A DNA stretch of 64,000 nucleotides, taken from positions 1-64,000 of the forward strand of contig PHEY01000005.1 of assembly GCA_002841335.1 (NCBI GenBank), read 5' to 3'. Below are positions 26,242 to 35,439 of this stretch, in pieces. Numbering within the stretch: position 1 is the first letter of the stretch; every line of letters starts with the position of its first letter. Source of the DNA: Actinobacteria bacterium HGW-Actinobacteria-2 (GTDB lineage: Bacteria > Actinomycetota > Actinomycetes > Propionibacteriales > Propionibacteriaceae). Below the pieces are notes generated by a model. It was given only the letters and a program-made list of their open reading frames with translations, was not told the origin of the DNA and did not search any database. A program made the position numbers and the translations under genes.

Positions 26242-27225
26242 ATGACCTCAGCCGATTCTGCACGGTCGCTGGTCAGCCTCATTTTTCCCGCTTTCAACGA
26301 AGTTGAGAACGCCCCGGCGATGCTCGACTTCTACCGCGAGATCGTGGCCACCTATCCCGACCACGCCTTCGAGATGATCGTCGTTGACGACGGCTCGACC
26401 GATGGCACCGGCGACCATCTGCTCCAACTCGCCTATGCCGGCGAGCCGCTGCGGGTGATCAGCCTGTCGCGCAACTTCGGCTCACACGCCGCAATCAGTG
26501 CAGGCTTCGCGCACGCCGCCGGCGACGCAGCGATCACCTTGAGCGCCGACCGGCAGGAACCGCTGTCGGCCATCGGTCAGTTCTTGGACGAGTGGGCCGC
26601 CGGCGCCGACCTGGTGTGGGGCCTGCGCGCAGTCCGGGTGCAACAGCAGGCCGTCCAGGGCCGCTTCTCCCGCCTCTTCTCTGTGGTCTTCCACCGCACC
26701 TCCGACGTACCGACCTATCCCGCCGAAGGCCCCTCCCAGCTATTGGCCACCCGCGCGGTGATGGACGCGGTCAACGCGATGCCGGAGGCCAACCGCAACG
26801 TCCTGGCGATGGCGGCCTGGGTCGGCTTCGACCAGCGGCGGGTCTACTACGACCAGCTCCCCCGGCCGCACGGGGTGAGTAAGTGGACCTTCCGACGGAA
26901 GCTGAAGCTGGTCCTGGACTCCCTCGTCGAGTTCTCCCGCACTCCGGTGAAGTGGTTCACCTGGACCGGGGTGACCCTCTTCGGCATCGGGGTAGTGGCG
27001 CTGATCGCGGCTCTGGTGCTGGCACTGACCGGGCTTGGTGGCCCCGCTGGCATCACCGCCATCTGCGGGACGGTCCTCCTCGTCGGCGGGATCCACCTGG
27101 TCGCGCTGGGCATGTTGTCGGAGTACGTGTGGCGGATCGCCGACGACGCTCGGCGTCGTCCGATCTACGTGGTCAAGCAGGTCCTGCGACCGACCGCGTC
27201 GGGTCGCTCGACGGCTACGAAATAG
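26242..27225 (+). CDS. GT2 polyprenyl-phosphate sugar transferase (DPM1/GtrB-like)
   Basis: A 327-residue GT2 enzyme with two C-terminal helices. The nucleotide motif IFPAFNEVENAPAML is followed by MIVVDDGSTDGTGD near 50, SLSRNFGSHAAISAGF near 82 and the acceptor-side motif ITLSADRQEPLS. The usual DxD reads SAD here. Two helices (TGVTLFGIGVVALIAALVLAL and GTVLLVGGIHLVALGMLSEY) anchor it. Such enzymes load a sugar onto polyprenyl phosphate for GT-C transferases. ATG 26242 has GGGAG nine bases upstream. It converges on the hexapeptide acyltransferase with an 11-bp overlap. Confidence 0.85.
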   Translation: MTSADSARSLVSLIFPAFNEVENAPAMLDFYREIVATYPDHAFEMIVVDDGSTDGTGDHLLQLAYAGEPLRVISLSRNFGSHAAISAGFAHAAGDAAITLSADRQEPLSAIGQFLDEWAAGADLVWGLRAVRVQQQAVQGRFSRLFSVVFHRTSDVPTYPAEGPSQLLATRAVMDAVNAMPEANRNVLAMAAWVGFDQRRVYYDQLPRPHGVSKWTFRRKLKLVLDSLVEFSRTPVKWFTWTGVTLFGIGVVALIAALVLALTGLGGPAGITAICGTVLLVGGIHLVALGMLSEYVWRIADDARRRPIYVVKQVLRPTASGRSTATK

Positions 27226-27772
27226 GGTCGAACTCCGGACGTCCACCCTCGCCGCCCAGGCGAACGATGGCCACCTGCCGTGCCGGCACCCCGGCGACCA
27301 CGGCGTAGGCGGGGACGTCCTTGGTGACCACGGCACCGGCACCCACCACCGCATGATCGCCGATGGTGACGCCCATGTTGATCACCGTGTTGGGACCGAC
27401 GAACACATAGTTGCCGATGGTGGTCGGCTCCTGCTCGATCTGGTCGAACTCGCCACCGGAAACGCACCGGCGGGCGGTGGAGTGGCTGTACACGTGCACC
27501 CCGGCCGAGATGTTGCAGCCGTCGCCGATGCTGAGCCCACCGGAGCCGTCGATCACGGTGAACGGCCCGATCCACACGTCCTTGCCGACACTCGGCTCAC
27601 CGAACACCAGGCTGGAGTCGTAGATCGAACTGCCCTCGCCGAAGCCCAGCTCGGCGGCCTTCTCCCAGCGGTCGACGACGTAATCACCCAACGGCAGTGT
27701 GCGCGTGAAGCGGTCGTTGACCTCACGGCGGCGGCGCAGCCAGAACTGCTTGAGTTGGTCGAGCAGGTCCAT
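27215..27772 (-). CDS. Left-handed beta-helix sugar acetyltransferase (WbpD-like)
   Basis: A 185-residue hexapeptide-repeat protein. Repeats run from IYDSSLVFGEPSVGKDVWIG to the acceptor histidine-bearing VYSHSTARR and the final GAGAVVTKDVPAYAVVAGVPAR. The C-terminus follows the typical acetyl-CoA site. It is last in a five-gene minus-strand operon with two DegT aminotransferases, an SDR and a Gfo/Idh dehydrogenase, so it most likely N-acetylates an amino sugar nucleotide made by them, as WbpD does for 3-amino sugars. Confidence 0.8.
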   Translation of the reverse strand: MDLLDQLKQFWLRRRREVNDRFTRTLPLGDYVVDRWEKAAELGFGEGSSIYDSSLVFGEPSVGKDVWIGPFTVIDGSGGLSIGDGCNISAGVHVYSHSTARRCVSGGEFDQIEQEPTTIGNYVFVGPNTVINMGVTIGDHAVVGAGAVVTKDVPAYAVVAGVPARQVAIVRLGGEGGRPEFDPIS

Positions 27773-27783
27773 CTGACTGCCTC

Positions 27784-28872
27784 CTATCCCCGTGCGGTCC
27801 GAACGACCGCAGCGACCGCATCGACGTCCACCCCGGAGAAGCAGGGGAAGGTGATGGTGGTCGCTTCCAGCGTGGCCGAGACCGGCTGGATGTTGTCGTA
27901 CTTGGCTGCGAAGTAGCTACCCGCGCTGAGTGCGTAGGTGCCGATGGTGGTCTCCACCTGGCCGCGCAGCGCGAGGATCAGCTCATCGCGAGACACCCCG
28001 TCGGGCACGGTGAACACCATCGACTGCACGTTGTAGACCACGTCTTCGCCGATCGCCTGCGCGGTGAACCCCATCGGGGAAAGCAACTCGATGTAGCGAT
28101 CACGGGTGGCGTTGCGTTCAGCGACGATGGCGTCCAACTTGGCCAGCTGGGTGCGTCCCATCACCGCGGCGAGCTCGGGGAGGCGGAAGTTGTAACCGTA
28201 GTCGCCGAAGTCGAGCACGAGGCCTTTGGTGCCGGTGGCGCCGTGGGCGAGCTTGACGGTGAGCCACTCGGCGAACCGGTCGTCGTTGGTGGTGACCGCG
28301 CCACCCTCGCCGGTGCTGATCAGCTTGCGCGGATGGAAGCTGAAGCAGGTCAGGTCGGCGACCGATCCGGTCCGCTGGCCGGCTTCGGAGCTCCCGATCG
28401 CGCAGGCGGCGTCTTCGATCAGCGGGACCCCGGCGGCCACGCAGATCTCCTTGATCCGGTGCAGGCCACTGGGGTTGCCGAGCGCGTCGACGAACATCAC
28501 CGCTTTGGTCTTCGGTCCGATCAGCGACTCCAACACCTCAGGACGCATGTTGTAGGTGGCCGGATCGACATCGGCGAACACCGGGATCGCACCGAGATCC
28601 TCGATCACGTTGGCTGAGGCCGGGAAGGAGAAGTCGGAGACGATCACCTCGTCGCCTGCCTCGACACCGACCGCCTTCAGCGCCAGCCACAGCGCGGTGG
28701 TCGCCGAAGTGGCCAAGAAGGCGTGCTTGGCGCCGGTGTAGGCAGCCAGCTCGGTGCGGAAGGCCTCGACGTTCGTACCGCGAGTGAAGATCCCGGAGTC
28801 GAAGACCTCACGGAACTGCGCCTCCACCTCGGCGAAGGAGATGTAGGGACGGATCAACCGGATCTGGCTCAT
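27784..28872 (-). CDS. DegT/DnrJ/EryC1 family sugar aminotransferase
   Basis: A 362-residue PLP enzyme. The PLP lysine lies in SFHPRKLISTGEGG near 180, and the phosphate/ring contacts are in IEDAACAIGSS near 155. This group transaminates keto sugars bound to nucleotides. ATG 28872 overlaps the stop of the upstream SDR gene as ATGA. Together with the SDR it could form a 4,6-dehydratase/4-aminotransferase step, or it may act on a product of the Gfo/Idh enzyme two genes upstream. The exact sugar is not determined. Confidence 0.88.
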   Translation of the reverse strand: MSQIRLIRPYISFAEVEAQFREVFDSGIFTRGTNVEAFRTELAAYTGAKHAFLATSATTALWLALKAVGVEAGDEVIVSDFSFPASANVIEDLGAIPVFADVDPATYNMRPEVLESLIGPKTKAVMFVDALGNPSGLHRIKEICVAAGVPLIEDAACAIGSSEAGQRTGSVADLTCFSFHPRKLISTGEGGAVTTNDDRFAEWLTVKLAHGATGTKGLVLDFGDYGYNFRLPELAAVMGRTQLAKLDAIVAERNATRDRYIELLSPMGFTAQAIGEDVVYNVQSMVFTVPDGVSRDELILALRGQVETTIGTYALSAGSYFAAKYDNIQPVSATLEATTITFPCFSGVDVDAVAAVVRTARG

Positions 28873-29846
28873 GCGCGGCCCTCGATCCGCTCGCGGTACC
28901 ACTCCAGCGTCTGTGCCAACCCGGTGTCGAAGTCGGTGAGCTGGTAGGCGATCAGTTGCTTCACCTTGGCGTTGCTGGCGTTGTGGCACTGCACGTCAGC
29001 CGGACGAGCGGCCTTACGCACGATCTCGCCGGTGTAGCCGTAGTGCTCGCAGACGCGCGTGATCAGCTCGCTGATCGACACCTGGTTGTCGGTGGAGATG
29101 TTCACCGACTCGCCGGACGGCAGCACCCCGAACAGCTTCACCACCGCATCGACGGTGTCGGACACGTAGATGAAGTCGCGGCTCTGGGTGCCGTCGCCGT
29201 GAATCTCCGGCTGCCCGCCGGTGAGCACCCGCACCGCGGTGATCGGAATCACGCCGGCCAGCAGGCCCTGGTGGTTCTGTCGCGGGCCGTAGTTGTTGAA
29301 CGGCCGGACGATGAACGCATCCAGCCCGAACATCCGCACCCAGCTCTCCACGGCCAGATCGGCTGCGGCCTTGCCGGCGGCGTAGGTGGTGGTGGGGTTG
29401 CGCGGGTGCGCCTCGTCCATGGGCTCGTAGACCGCCGTGCCGTACACCTCGGAGGTGGAGAAGTGGCACAAGGTGGTGAACCGGCCCCGGCGCTGCAGTT
29501 CGAGCAGGTTGAGCACGACCTTCACGTTGGTGTCGAAGGCGTTGGCCGGGTTGATGAAGGAGTAGTTCAGCGCCTTGGTGGCCAGGTTGAAGACCACGTC
29601 GATGTCATGGCGTTCAAAGATGTAGTCCAGGCTGGAGGCGATCTCGGCGTCGTCGCGATAGAACGTGACCTTGCCGGACGCGAGCGCGTCGGCCAGGTTG
29701 GCCTCCGAGCCCAGGAACAGGTTGTCGATCACCACCACCTGCGCCGCACCTTCGGCCAGCAACCGGTCGACCAGGTGGCTGCCGATGAACCCGGCCCCAC
29801 CGGTGACCAGGACGGTGCGGCCGCTCAGGCCGGCGCGGATGCTCAT
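28869..29846 (-). CDS. Extended SDR sugar epimerase/dehydratase
   Basis: A 325-residue NAD-dependent extended SDR. The Rossmann motif is [16 protein letters not shown], the active site has STSEVYG near 122 and YAAGKAAADL near 145, and the family contact RPFNNYGPRQNHQG follows near 172. Pairing with an adjacent DegT enzyme points to a nucleotide-sugar 4,6-dehydratase of the LegB type, but 4-epimerases have the same motifs. It is the third gene in a tightly overlapping operon. Confidence 0.8.
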   Translation of the reverse strand: MSIRAGLSGRTVLVTGGAGFIGSHLVDRLLAEGAAQVVVIDNLFLGSEANLADALASGKVTFYRDDAEIASSLDYIFERHDIDVVFNLATKALNYSFINPANAFDTNVKVVLNLLELQRRGRFTTLCHFSTSEVYGTAVYEPMDEAHPRNPTTTYAAGKAAADLAVESWVRMFGLDAFIVRPFNNYGPRQNHQGLLAGVIPITAVRVLTGGQPEIHGDGTQSRDFIYVSDTVDAVVKLFGVLPSGESVNISTDNQVSISELITRVCEHYGYTGEIVRKAARPADVQCHNASNAKVKQLIAYQLTDFDTGLAQTLEWYRERIEGRA

Positions 29847-30823
29847 TTCGCCACCTCGGCCAGCTTGGCGTCGCGGGCGGCCAGCGCGCGGTCGATGATG
29901 CGGTGCGCCGGAACGATCGAGGCACGCTCGGCGTCGGCGTCCACGGTGCCGGCGATGAGCCCCAGGAAGCGGTCCAGCTGGGTGGCCAGCGGCTCGCGTC
30001 CGGTGATCTCGGGGACCTCCATCTCGGTCACCTGCCGGAAGCCGGCGCCGCCGAGGGCGTCGTCCTCGGTGATGGTGGTGTGGCGGTAGAGGGTGACGCC
30101 GCGGCGCAGCAGGTCCACCTCGACCATGGAGGTGAGGGTCTGCACCAGCAGTGAGCGCACCTTGCGCTGCCCGATCCGGCTGGCCGAGGCCGAGGCCACA
30201 CCGGTGGAGAAGGACATCGCCACATCGACCACGTCTTCGGCGCCCGGCACCGAGGAGGGATGGAAGTGGCCGACCTCCACATTGGTCGAGCTCGGCTCTT
30301 CGCCCCCGAACAGCTGCGACAGCAGATCGACGTCATGGACCAGCAGATCCCAGGCGACCCCGGTCTTGATCCGAGGCGCGTACGGCGAGTGTCGCTCGGC
30401 GCGGGCGTACAGCGGTGCCTCGATCATCTTCATCGCGACCATCACCGCCGGGTTGTAGCGCTCCAGCAGGCCGCACATGATCGGCACCCCGGCCGCGGCA
30501 CTGGCGTCCAGGATCTCCAGGGTCTGACTCAACGACGGACACACCGGCTTCTCCACCAGGACGGGCAGCCCTGCGCGGATCACCTCCGCAGTGATGCCGT
30601 AGTGATGCTCGGTGGATGCAGCGACCACGACCGCGTCCACGCCACTCAGGCCGGCCAAGTCACCGTGCCAGGTCGCGCCGTATCGTTCGGCGATCGGCTC
30701 AGCCACTGCCTGGCTCGGGTCGATGATCGCGACCAGTTCGGCGTTCGGGCTGTCGGCGATCACTCGGGCGTGGTTGCGCCCCATCGACCCGGCGCCCACC
30801 AGGGCGATCCGTGGGCCGGTCAC
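29843..30823 (-). CDS. Gfo/Idh/MocA sugar dehydrogenase (WbpB-like)
   Basis: A 326-residue oxidoreductase with the Rossmann motif ALVGAGSMGRNHARVI, VVVAASTEHHY near 70 and the lysine-bearing EKPVCPSLSQT near 90. Next to a DegT aminotransferase and in an operon with a hexapeptide acetyltransferase, it resembles WbpB, which oxidises C3 of UDP-GlcNAcA before WbpE aminates it. No UDP-GlcNAc 6-dehydrogenase is present in the window, so a uronic product cannot be shown. Confidence 0.8.
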   Translation of the reverse strand: MTGPRIALVGAGSMGRNHARVIADSPNAELVAIIDPSQAVAEPIAERYGATWHGDLAGLSGVDAVVVAASTEHHYGITAEVIRAGLPVLVEKPVCPSLSQTLEILDASAAAGVPIMCGLLERYNPAVMVAMKMIEAPLYARAERHSPYAPRIKTGVAWDLLVHDVDLLSQLFGGEEPSSTNVEVGHFHPSSVPGAEDVVDVAMSFSTGVASASASRIGQRKVRSLLVQTLTSMVEVDLLRRGVTLYRHTTITEDDALGGAGFRQVTEMEVPEITGREPLATQLDRFLGLIAGTVDADAERASIVPAHRIIDRALAARDAKLAEVAK

Positions 30824-31917
30824 GACTGCCCCAACACGGTGCGCACCGCGGTGGCGATGGTGTCCACGTCACCGGGCTGCAAGTGCTGATGCACCGGCAA
30901 CGAAACACAGCGCGCGGCGACCGCGTCGGCCACCGGGGTTTCGCTGATGATCACGTCCGGCCGGTTGCGGTAGGTGTCGTAGTCGTACACCGGCTTCGGG
31001 TAGTAGATGCCGGACCCGACCCCGGCAGCCGCCAGCGCCTCGACGAAACCACCGCGGTCAACCCCTTCGGGCAGCAGCACGGTGTACTGATGCCAGACGT
31101 GACCACGTCCGGGCCGTTCGGTGGGCAGCACCAGGCCGTCGACATCCGCCAAGCGTTCGGACAACCCGGCGGCGTTCGATCGGCGAGTGGCCACCTGGTC
31201 TGCGTAGGTGTCCAGCTGCGGCAGCACCAGGGCCGCCTGGAGGTCGGTCAGCCGGTAGTTGTGGCCGGCCATCACGTACTCGTAGCGGGCCCGCATGCCC
31301 TGGTTGCGCATCACTCGCAGCTTGTCGGCCATCGCCGCATCGTTGGTGGTGATCATCCCGCCCTCACCGGTGGTGAGGTTCTTGGTGGCGTAGAAAGAGA
31401 AGCAACCCGCCCCGAAGGTGCCGGCGCCACGACCGTCAATGGTGGCCCCGTGGGCCTGGGCGGCGTCCTCGACCACAGCCAGGCCGCTGGCCTCGGCGAT
31501 CGGCATCAGCGCGGTCATGTCGGCGGCCTGACCGTAGAGATGTACCGGCATCAGCACCTTGGTGCGCTCGGTGACCTGCGCCTGTACCGAGGCAGGGTCG
31601 AGGCAGAAGTCGTCGCTGGTGATGTCGGCGAACCGGGCGGTGGCCCCGGCCTGGAGGATCGCGTTCAACGTGGCGATGAACGTGAACGGGCTGGTGATCA
31701 CCTCATCACCGGGCTGCAGATCGAGGGCCTGAATAGCGGCCACCAGTGCCGTGGTGCCATTGTTCACCGCCACCGCGTGCCTCGCGCCGACCAACTCGGC
31801 GAAACGGCTTTCGAACTCGGCCACCACCGGGCCTTGGGCGACGATGCCCGAGGCCAGGACGCCAAGAACGCGGTCGGTGACTTCAGCACCTAGTCGGACT
31901 GTGGAAACGGGTATCAC
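30820..31917 (-). CDS. DegT/DnrJ/EryC1 family sugar aminotransferase (WbpE-like)
   Basis: A 365-residue PLP enzyme, first gene of the minus-strand amino-sugar operon. The PLP lysine is in SFYATKNLTTGEGG near 185, with VEDAAQAHGA near 158 and MPVHLYGQAADM near 130, a pattern close to WbpE and related 3-aminotransferases. It starts at GTG and overlaps the Gfo/Idh gene by four bases. The likely role is amination of the 3-keto sugar produced by that enzyme. Confidence 0.88.
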   Translation of the reverse strand: MIPVSTVRLGAEVTDRVLGVLASGIVAQGPVVAEFESRFAELVGARHAVAVNNGTTALVAAIQALDLQPGDEVITSPFTFIATLNAILQAGATARFADITSDDFCLDPASVQAQVTERTKVLMPVHLYGQAADMTALMPIAEASGLAVVEDAAQAHGATIDGRGAGTFGAGCFSFYATKNLTTGEGGMITTNDAAMADKLRVMRNQGMRARYEYVMAGHNYRLTDLQAALVLPQLDTYADQVATRRSNAAGLSERLADVDGLVLPTERPGRGHVWHQYTVLLPEGVDRGGFVEALAAAGVGSGIYYPKPVYDYDTYRNRPDVIISETPVADAVAARCVSLPVHQHLQPGDVDTIATAVRTVLGQS

Positions 31918-32189
31918 AAGGAGACTTTCCGTGCAGCGGATCGGCTGAAACGCTGCTCAGGGTACTACAACCGGACCTCCTGGCCGGGTCGACCGGAGCG
32001 GCCGAGGTCACGGTGCCGATGAAGGCATTCGAGGCGATCGGACCGCACCACTTCGGGCGGACGCGACGCCCTGGTTATCAATGCTCGGCAATCGCATTCG
32101 GCTACCATGAGCGAGGCCCAATTCGGGGCCGAGGTTTTGGCTCTTCGCAGCGCCGTTCGCGGCGGCCGAGCGCGCAGAAGGGAGACCGC

Positions 32190-32918
32190 ATGGCTGCGGC
32201 TCGCGTCCACCCCAGCGCTCTGATCGGTGACGGCGTCACCCTCGGCGCGGACGTGGTGGTCGGCCCAGGCGCGGTCCTGCTCGGACCGCTGACGGTGGGT
32301 GATCGAGTGTGGATCGGACCGCAGGTGGTCATCGGCACCCCACCGGAGATGGGTTCGCGGCGCCAGAACGCCGCCTGGGAGGGCGACCTCGACCATTGCG
32401 GCGTCGAGATCGGTGACGACGTGGTGATCCGCGAACTGTCGACCATCCACCAGGGCAGCCATCGCAGCACGGTGATCGGCACGGGCAGCTGGCTGCTGAA
32501 CAGCGTCTACGTCGCCCACGACTGTCTGGTCGGCGCCCAGGTCACCTTGTCGGCCGGGGTCCGAGTGGGTGGGCACGTGATCATCGGCGAACACACCAAC
32601 GTCGGGATGAACGCCGCCGTCCATCAATACCGCGTCATCGGCGCCGGCTCGATGGTGGGCATGGGTTCTCCGGTCACTCACGATCTGCCGCCGTTCGCCA
32701 AGGCCTACGGCTCGCCGATTCGGTTGCACGGGTTGAACAGCTACGTGGTGAACAAGCTCGGCGTCGGGCCGGACGCCGCCGCGGCACTCGCCGACGCCTA
32801 CGCCCGCGGCGACTTCTCGCTGGTCGGGGCGGATACCGACCCGGCACTGGCCGACATCGTCACGTGGTGGCGGGCGCAAGCACCGCAGCGGCTGATCGGG
32901 AGCGGGTCGATCACTTGA
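32190..32918 (+). CDS. LpxA-like acyltransferase (left-handed beta-helix)
   Basis: A 242-residue hexapeptide protein with clear LpxA architecture: VHPSALIGDGVTLG start, RELSTIHQGSH near 90, VYVAHDCLVGAQV with the catalytic-type His-Asp near 110, GMNAAVHQYRVIGAGSMVGMG near 145 and the helical C-terminus after YGSPIRLHGLN. LpxA acylates UDP-GlcNAc for lipid A, which monoderm actinobacteria lack, so this protein probably acylates or acetylates another nucleotide sugar. ATG 32190 has AAGGGAG upstream. It faces away from the amino-sugar operon and overlaps the next membrane protein gene. Confidence 0.8.
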   Translation: MAAARVHPSALIGDGVTLGADVVVGPGAVLLGPLTVGDRVWIGPQVVIGTPPEMGSRRQNAAWEGDLDHCGVEIGDDVVIRELSTIHQGSHRSTVIGTGSWLLNSVYVAHDCLVGAQVTLSAGVRVGGHVIIGEHTNVGMNAAVHQYRVIGAGSMVGMGSPVTHDLPPFAKAYGSPIRLHGLNSYVVNKLGVGPDAAAALADAYARGDFSLVGADTDPALADIVTWWRAQAPQRLIGSGSIT

Positions 32919-33922
32919 GCGAACCGGAGGTGAGCCAGGATCTCGTACCAGCGGCCTCGTCGACCTCGCGGGCAACGTTGGTCAATGTCGTACGCACGGT
33001 GCTGCTGGTGCTGGTCATCGTTGCCGCTGGGTGGCAACTGATCGTCCACTGGAACGAGGTCGCCGCAACCGTCGCCAAGCTCCAGTGGCACCGGGCTCTC
33101 CTGGCGCAGCTGGCGATCGTGTTCGGGATCATGTGCTCGACGCTGAGCTGGCAGGTGCTGCTGGACGACCTCGGCAAGCCGATCGGCGTGGGACGCGGGG
33201 CGCAGATCTTCCTGGTCGGGCAGCTGGGCAAATACCTGCCCGGCTCGGTGTGGGCCTACGTGCTGCAGATCGAGCTGGGCCGCAAGGCTGGCCTGGAACG
33301 CGCCCGGGTGTTCGCCGCCACCGTGTTCTCTCTGGTGGTCGCCGTCGTGGCAGCTCTGATCGCCGGATCGTTCGCGATCCCTCGACTGATGGCCCAGGAC
33401 GCACGGCTGAGCTGGTTGCCGTGGCTGTACCTGCTGCTGCCGTTCGCTCTGGCGATGCTGCTTCCGCCGGTGCTGACCGCCATCGTCCGCTTCGGGTTCA
33501 CGGTGCTGCGCCGGCCGCGTCCGGATCACCCGGTGACGCTGCGCGTGGTGCTGGCCTCGCTGGCCTACGCGATCGGCACCTACTTCTTCTTCGGTGCCCA
33601 CCTGTGGCTACTGGCCGATACCCGCGAGGGACTCACCATCAGCCCGTTGTCGCTCTGCATCGGCACGATGGGCATCGCCATGCTGGCCGGCCTGGCCGCG
33701 TTCATGCTGCCGTCCGGGGTGGGCGCACGCGAGTTCGTGATCATCGTGGCCCTGACGCCCGTCGTCGGGGTCGGCCCGGCCACCGCCTACGCAGCGGTGT
33801 CGCGAGCGATGTTCATCCTGGCCGAGGTGGGGGCCGCCGGGGTGGCTGCTGCAGTGGCCGTGATCACGAAGCACCGAGATCGCGAACCCAGCGTAGTCAC
33901 CATCCCCACAGCCAGCGACTGA
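32915..33922 (+). CDS. LPG-synthase-TM (YbhN-like) flippase-type membrane protein
   Basis: A 335-residue protein with about eight helices. It matches the membrane domain of lysylphosphatidylglycerol synthases (pfam03706): VGRGAQIFLVGQLGKYLPGSVWAYVLQ near 90 and the late LPSGVGAREFVIIVALTP near 258. The soluble synthase domain is absent. Such proteins occur in many glycan loci and may move lipid-linked intermediates. TTG 32915 overlaps the LpxA-like stop (TTGA); a later GTG at 32930 lacks ribosome-site spacing. Confidence 0.8.
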   Translation: MSEPEVSQDLVPAASSTSRATLVNVVRTVLLVLVIVAAGWQLIVHWNEVAATVAKLQWHRALLAQLAIVFGIMCSTLSWQVLLDDLGKPIGVGRGAQIFLVGQLGKYLPGSVWAYVLQIELGRKAGLERARVFAATVFSLVVAVVAALIAGSFAIPRLMAQDARLSWLPWLYLLLPFALAMLLPPVLTAIVRFGFTVLRRPRPDHPVTLRVVLASLAYAIGTYFFFGAHLWLLADTREGLTISPLSLCIGTMGIAMLAGLAAFMLPSGVGAREFVIIVALTPVVGVGPATAYAAVSRAMFILAEVGAAGVAAAVAVITKHRDREPSVVTIPTASD

Positions 33923-34120
33923 CCCGAGCCAGGTCACCGCGCGAAAAACCAGGTGTCGGCACACGGACGTGGCGAAGAGTCACAGCGGACACTGAGGCAC
34001 CTACCCGGCGACCGACGATCGGGCGCTTCACCGCTGAGCGACACCGCCGCTAACATTCAACTGCTGCTTCGCAGTCATCGGCAGCCAGCGCAACCACTTA
34101 TCACCACTCGACGGGACTCC

Positions 34121-35344
34121 ATGACCACGGCAGGGAATCAAACGGGATCAGAGCCACGTCGAACTCAGATCCGACAGCTCACCGGCGTGCGGGCTGTGGC
34201 CGCACTCTGGGTGCTCTCGTTCCACTTCCGCCCCGAAATTGTGCAGTCGTGGCCGGCGCTCGGGATTTTCGCACCGTTGATGAATGTGGGGCATCTCGGA
34301 GTGGACCTCTTCTTCGTCCTCAGCGGATACATCCTCGCCGTGACCCACATGGATACGATCTCCAAGCCCTGGTCGATGAAGAGCGCGCTCGGGTTTCTCT
34401 GGTTGCGCATCTCACGGGTCTGGCCGGCCGCCACCTTCAGCCTCCTGATCTGGGCGGTCTATCTGGCCGCACGGGCCGTCGCTGGAAGTCCCGACGCCGC
34501 TGCGGGGCTGAACCCCGCCAGGTTACTTCAGCACGTCCTTCTCATCCAGGCGTGGAGCACTGACCATCACGACTGGAACCCCGTCGACTGGTCAGTAAGC
34601 GCGGAGTGGATGGCCTACATCTTCTTCGCTGTGACGGTCAGCGTGTTTGCCGGGCTGGCGCGCAATACCAAGCCGCTCACCCGCTTGGGTCTGGCCGGGC
34701 TTGCCCTCATTCCGATCGTGGCATTTGGCGTCTCGCTGCAAGACGGTTCCGATCTCCTGTGGAACGGCGAAGACCTCATCCCGGGCGCCGTCGCCCTGCG
34801 AGTCCTCACCGAGTTCAGCGCCGGCGTGTTGCTGTCCACCATCACCAGCTCACTCGCACAGCGGCGTGCCGCGAAGCTGCCGCTCGCCACCATCGTCCTC
34901 ACCCTCGCCGTCGCGGCGCTGTATCTTCTCGCCCGCTTCGATTATCGACCGGACTACCGCTTCGGGAAGGACTGGATCATCAACGGCACCCGGCTGTGGG
35001 GGCCGAGCGAGAGCGCCGTGATCATCCCGCTCCTGGCGCTTCTCATCCTGACCCTGGCGGCATGCCCTCGCGATCCCCTAGCGCGTTGGCTGTCGACTCG
35101 CCCGCTGGTCTGGCTCGGGAAGGTGTCGTTCTCGATCTACCTGGTGCACTGGTTGGCGCTCGACCTCCTGCGGCGCATCGTGGGCGTGATGGGGATCCCC
35201 GCGACAGCCAACCTGACATATCAAGTGATGACGGTGACTGCAGTTGCGGCCGCGATCGTTGCCGGGTGGCTGCTCTGGCGGTTCGTCGAGGAGCCGTCGC
35301 GTCGCACGCTTCGGCAGTTCCTCCCGGCAGACATCAGAGTGTGA
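34121..35344 (+). CDS. Acyltransferase 3 family membrane O-acyltransferase
   Basis: A 407-residue membrane protein with ten helices of the acyltransferase 3 (OafA-like) family. The start RQLTGVRAVAALWVLSFHF carries the R-x10-H signature; LGVDLFFVLSGYILA is near 65, DWSVSAEWMAY near 160 and the late SFSIYLVHWLALDLL near 350. It lacks the C-terminal SGNH domain of some relatives. The family transfers acetyl or other acyl groups to exported sugars, so it probably O-acetylates the glycan. It stands alone on the plus strand. Confidence 0.88.
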   Translation: MTTAGNQTGSEPRRTQIRQLTGVRAVAALWVLSFHFRPEIVQSWPALGIFAPLMNVGHLGVDLFFVLSGYILAVTHMDTISKPWSMKSALGFLWLRISRVWPAATFSLLIWAVYLAARAVAGSPDAAAGLNPARLLQHVLLIQAWSTDHHDWNPVDWSVSAEWMAYIFFAVTVSVFAGLARNTKPLTRLGLAGLALIPIVAFGVSLQDGSDLLWNGEDLIPGAVALRVLTEFSAGVLLSTITSSLAQRRAAKLPLATIVLTLAVAALYLLARFDYRPDYRFGKDWIINGTRLWGPSESAVIIPLLALLILTLAACPRDPLARWLSTRPLVWLGKVSFSIYLVHWLALDLLRRIVGVMGIPATANLTYQVMTVTAVAAAIVAGWLLWRFVEEPSRRTLRQFLPADIRV

Positions 35345-35439
35345 GCGTTCGGGACGTACGCCAGCCTGAAGGGCAGTCGACAACGCCGACCGCTCGGCCA
35401 CCGAGCGCGTGAACCCAAATGCCGCGCCGCGTCGTGGCG

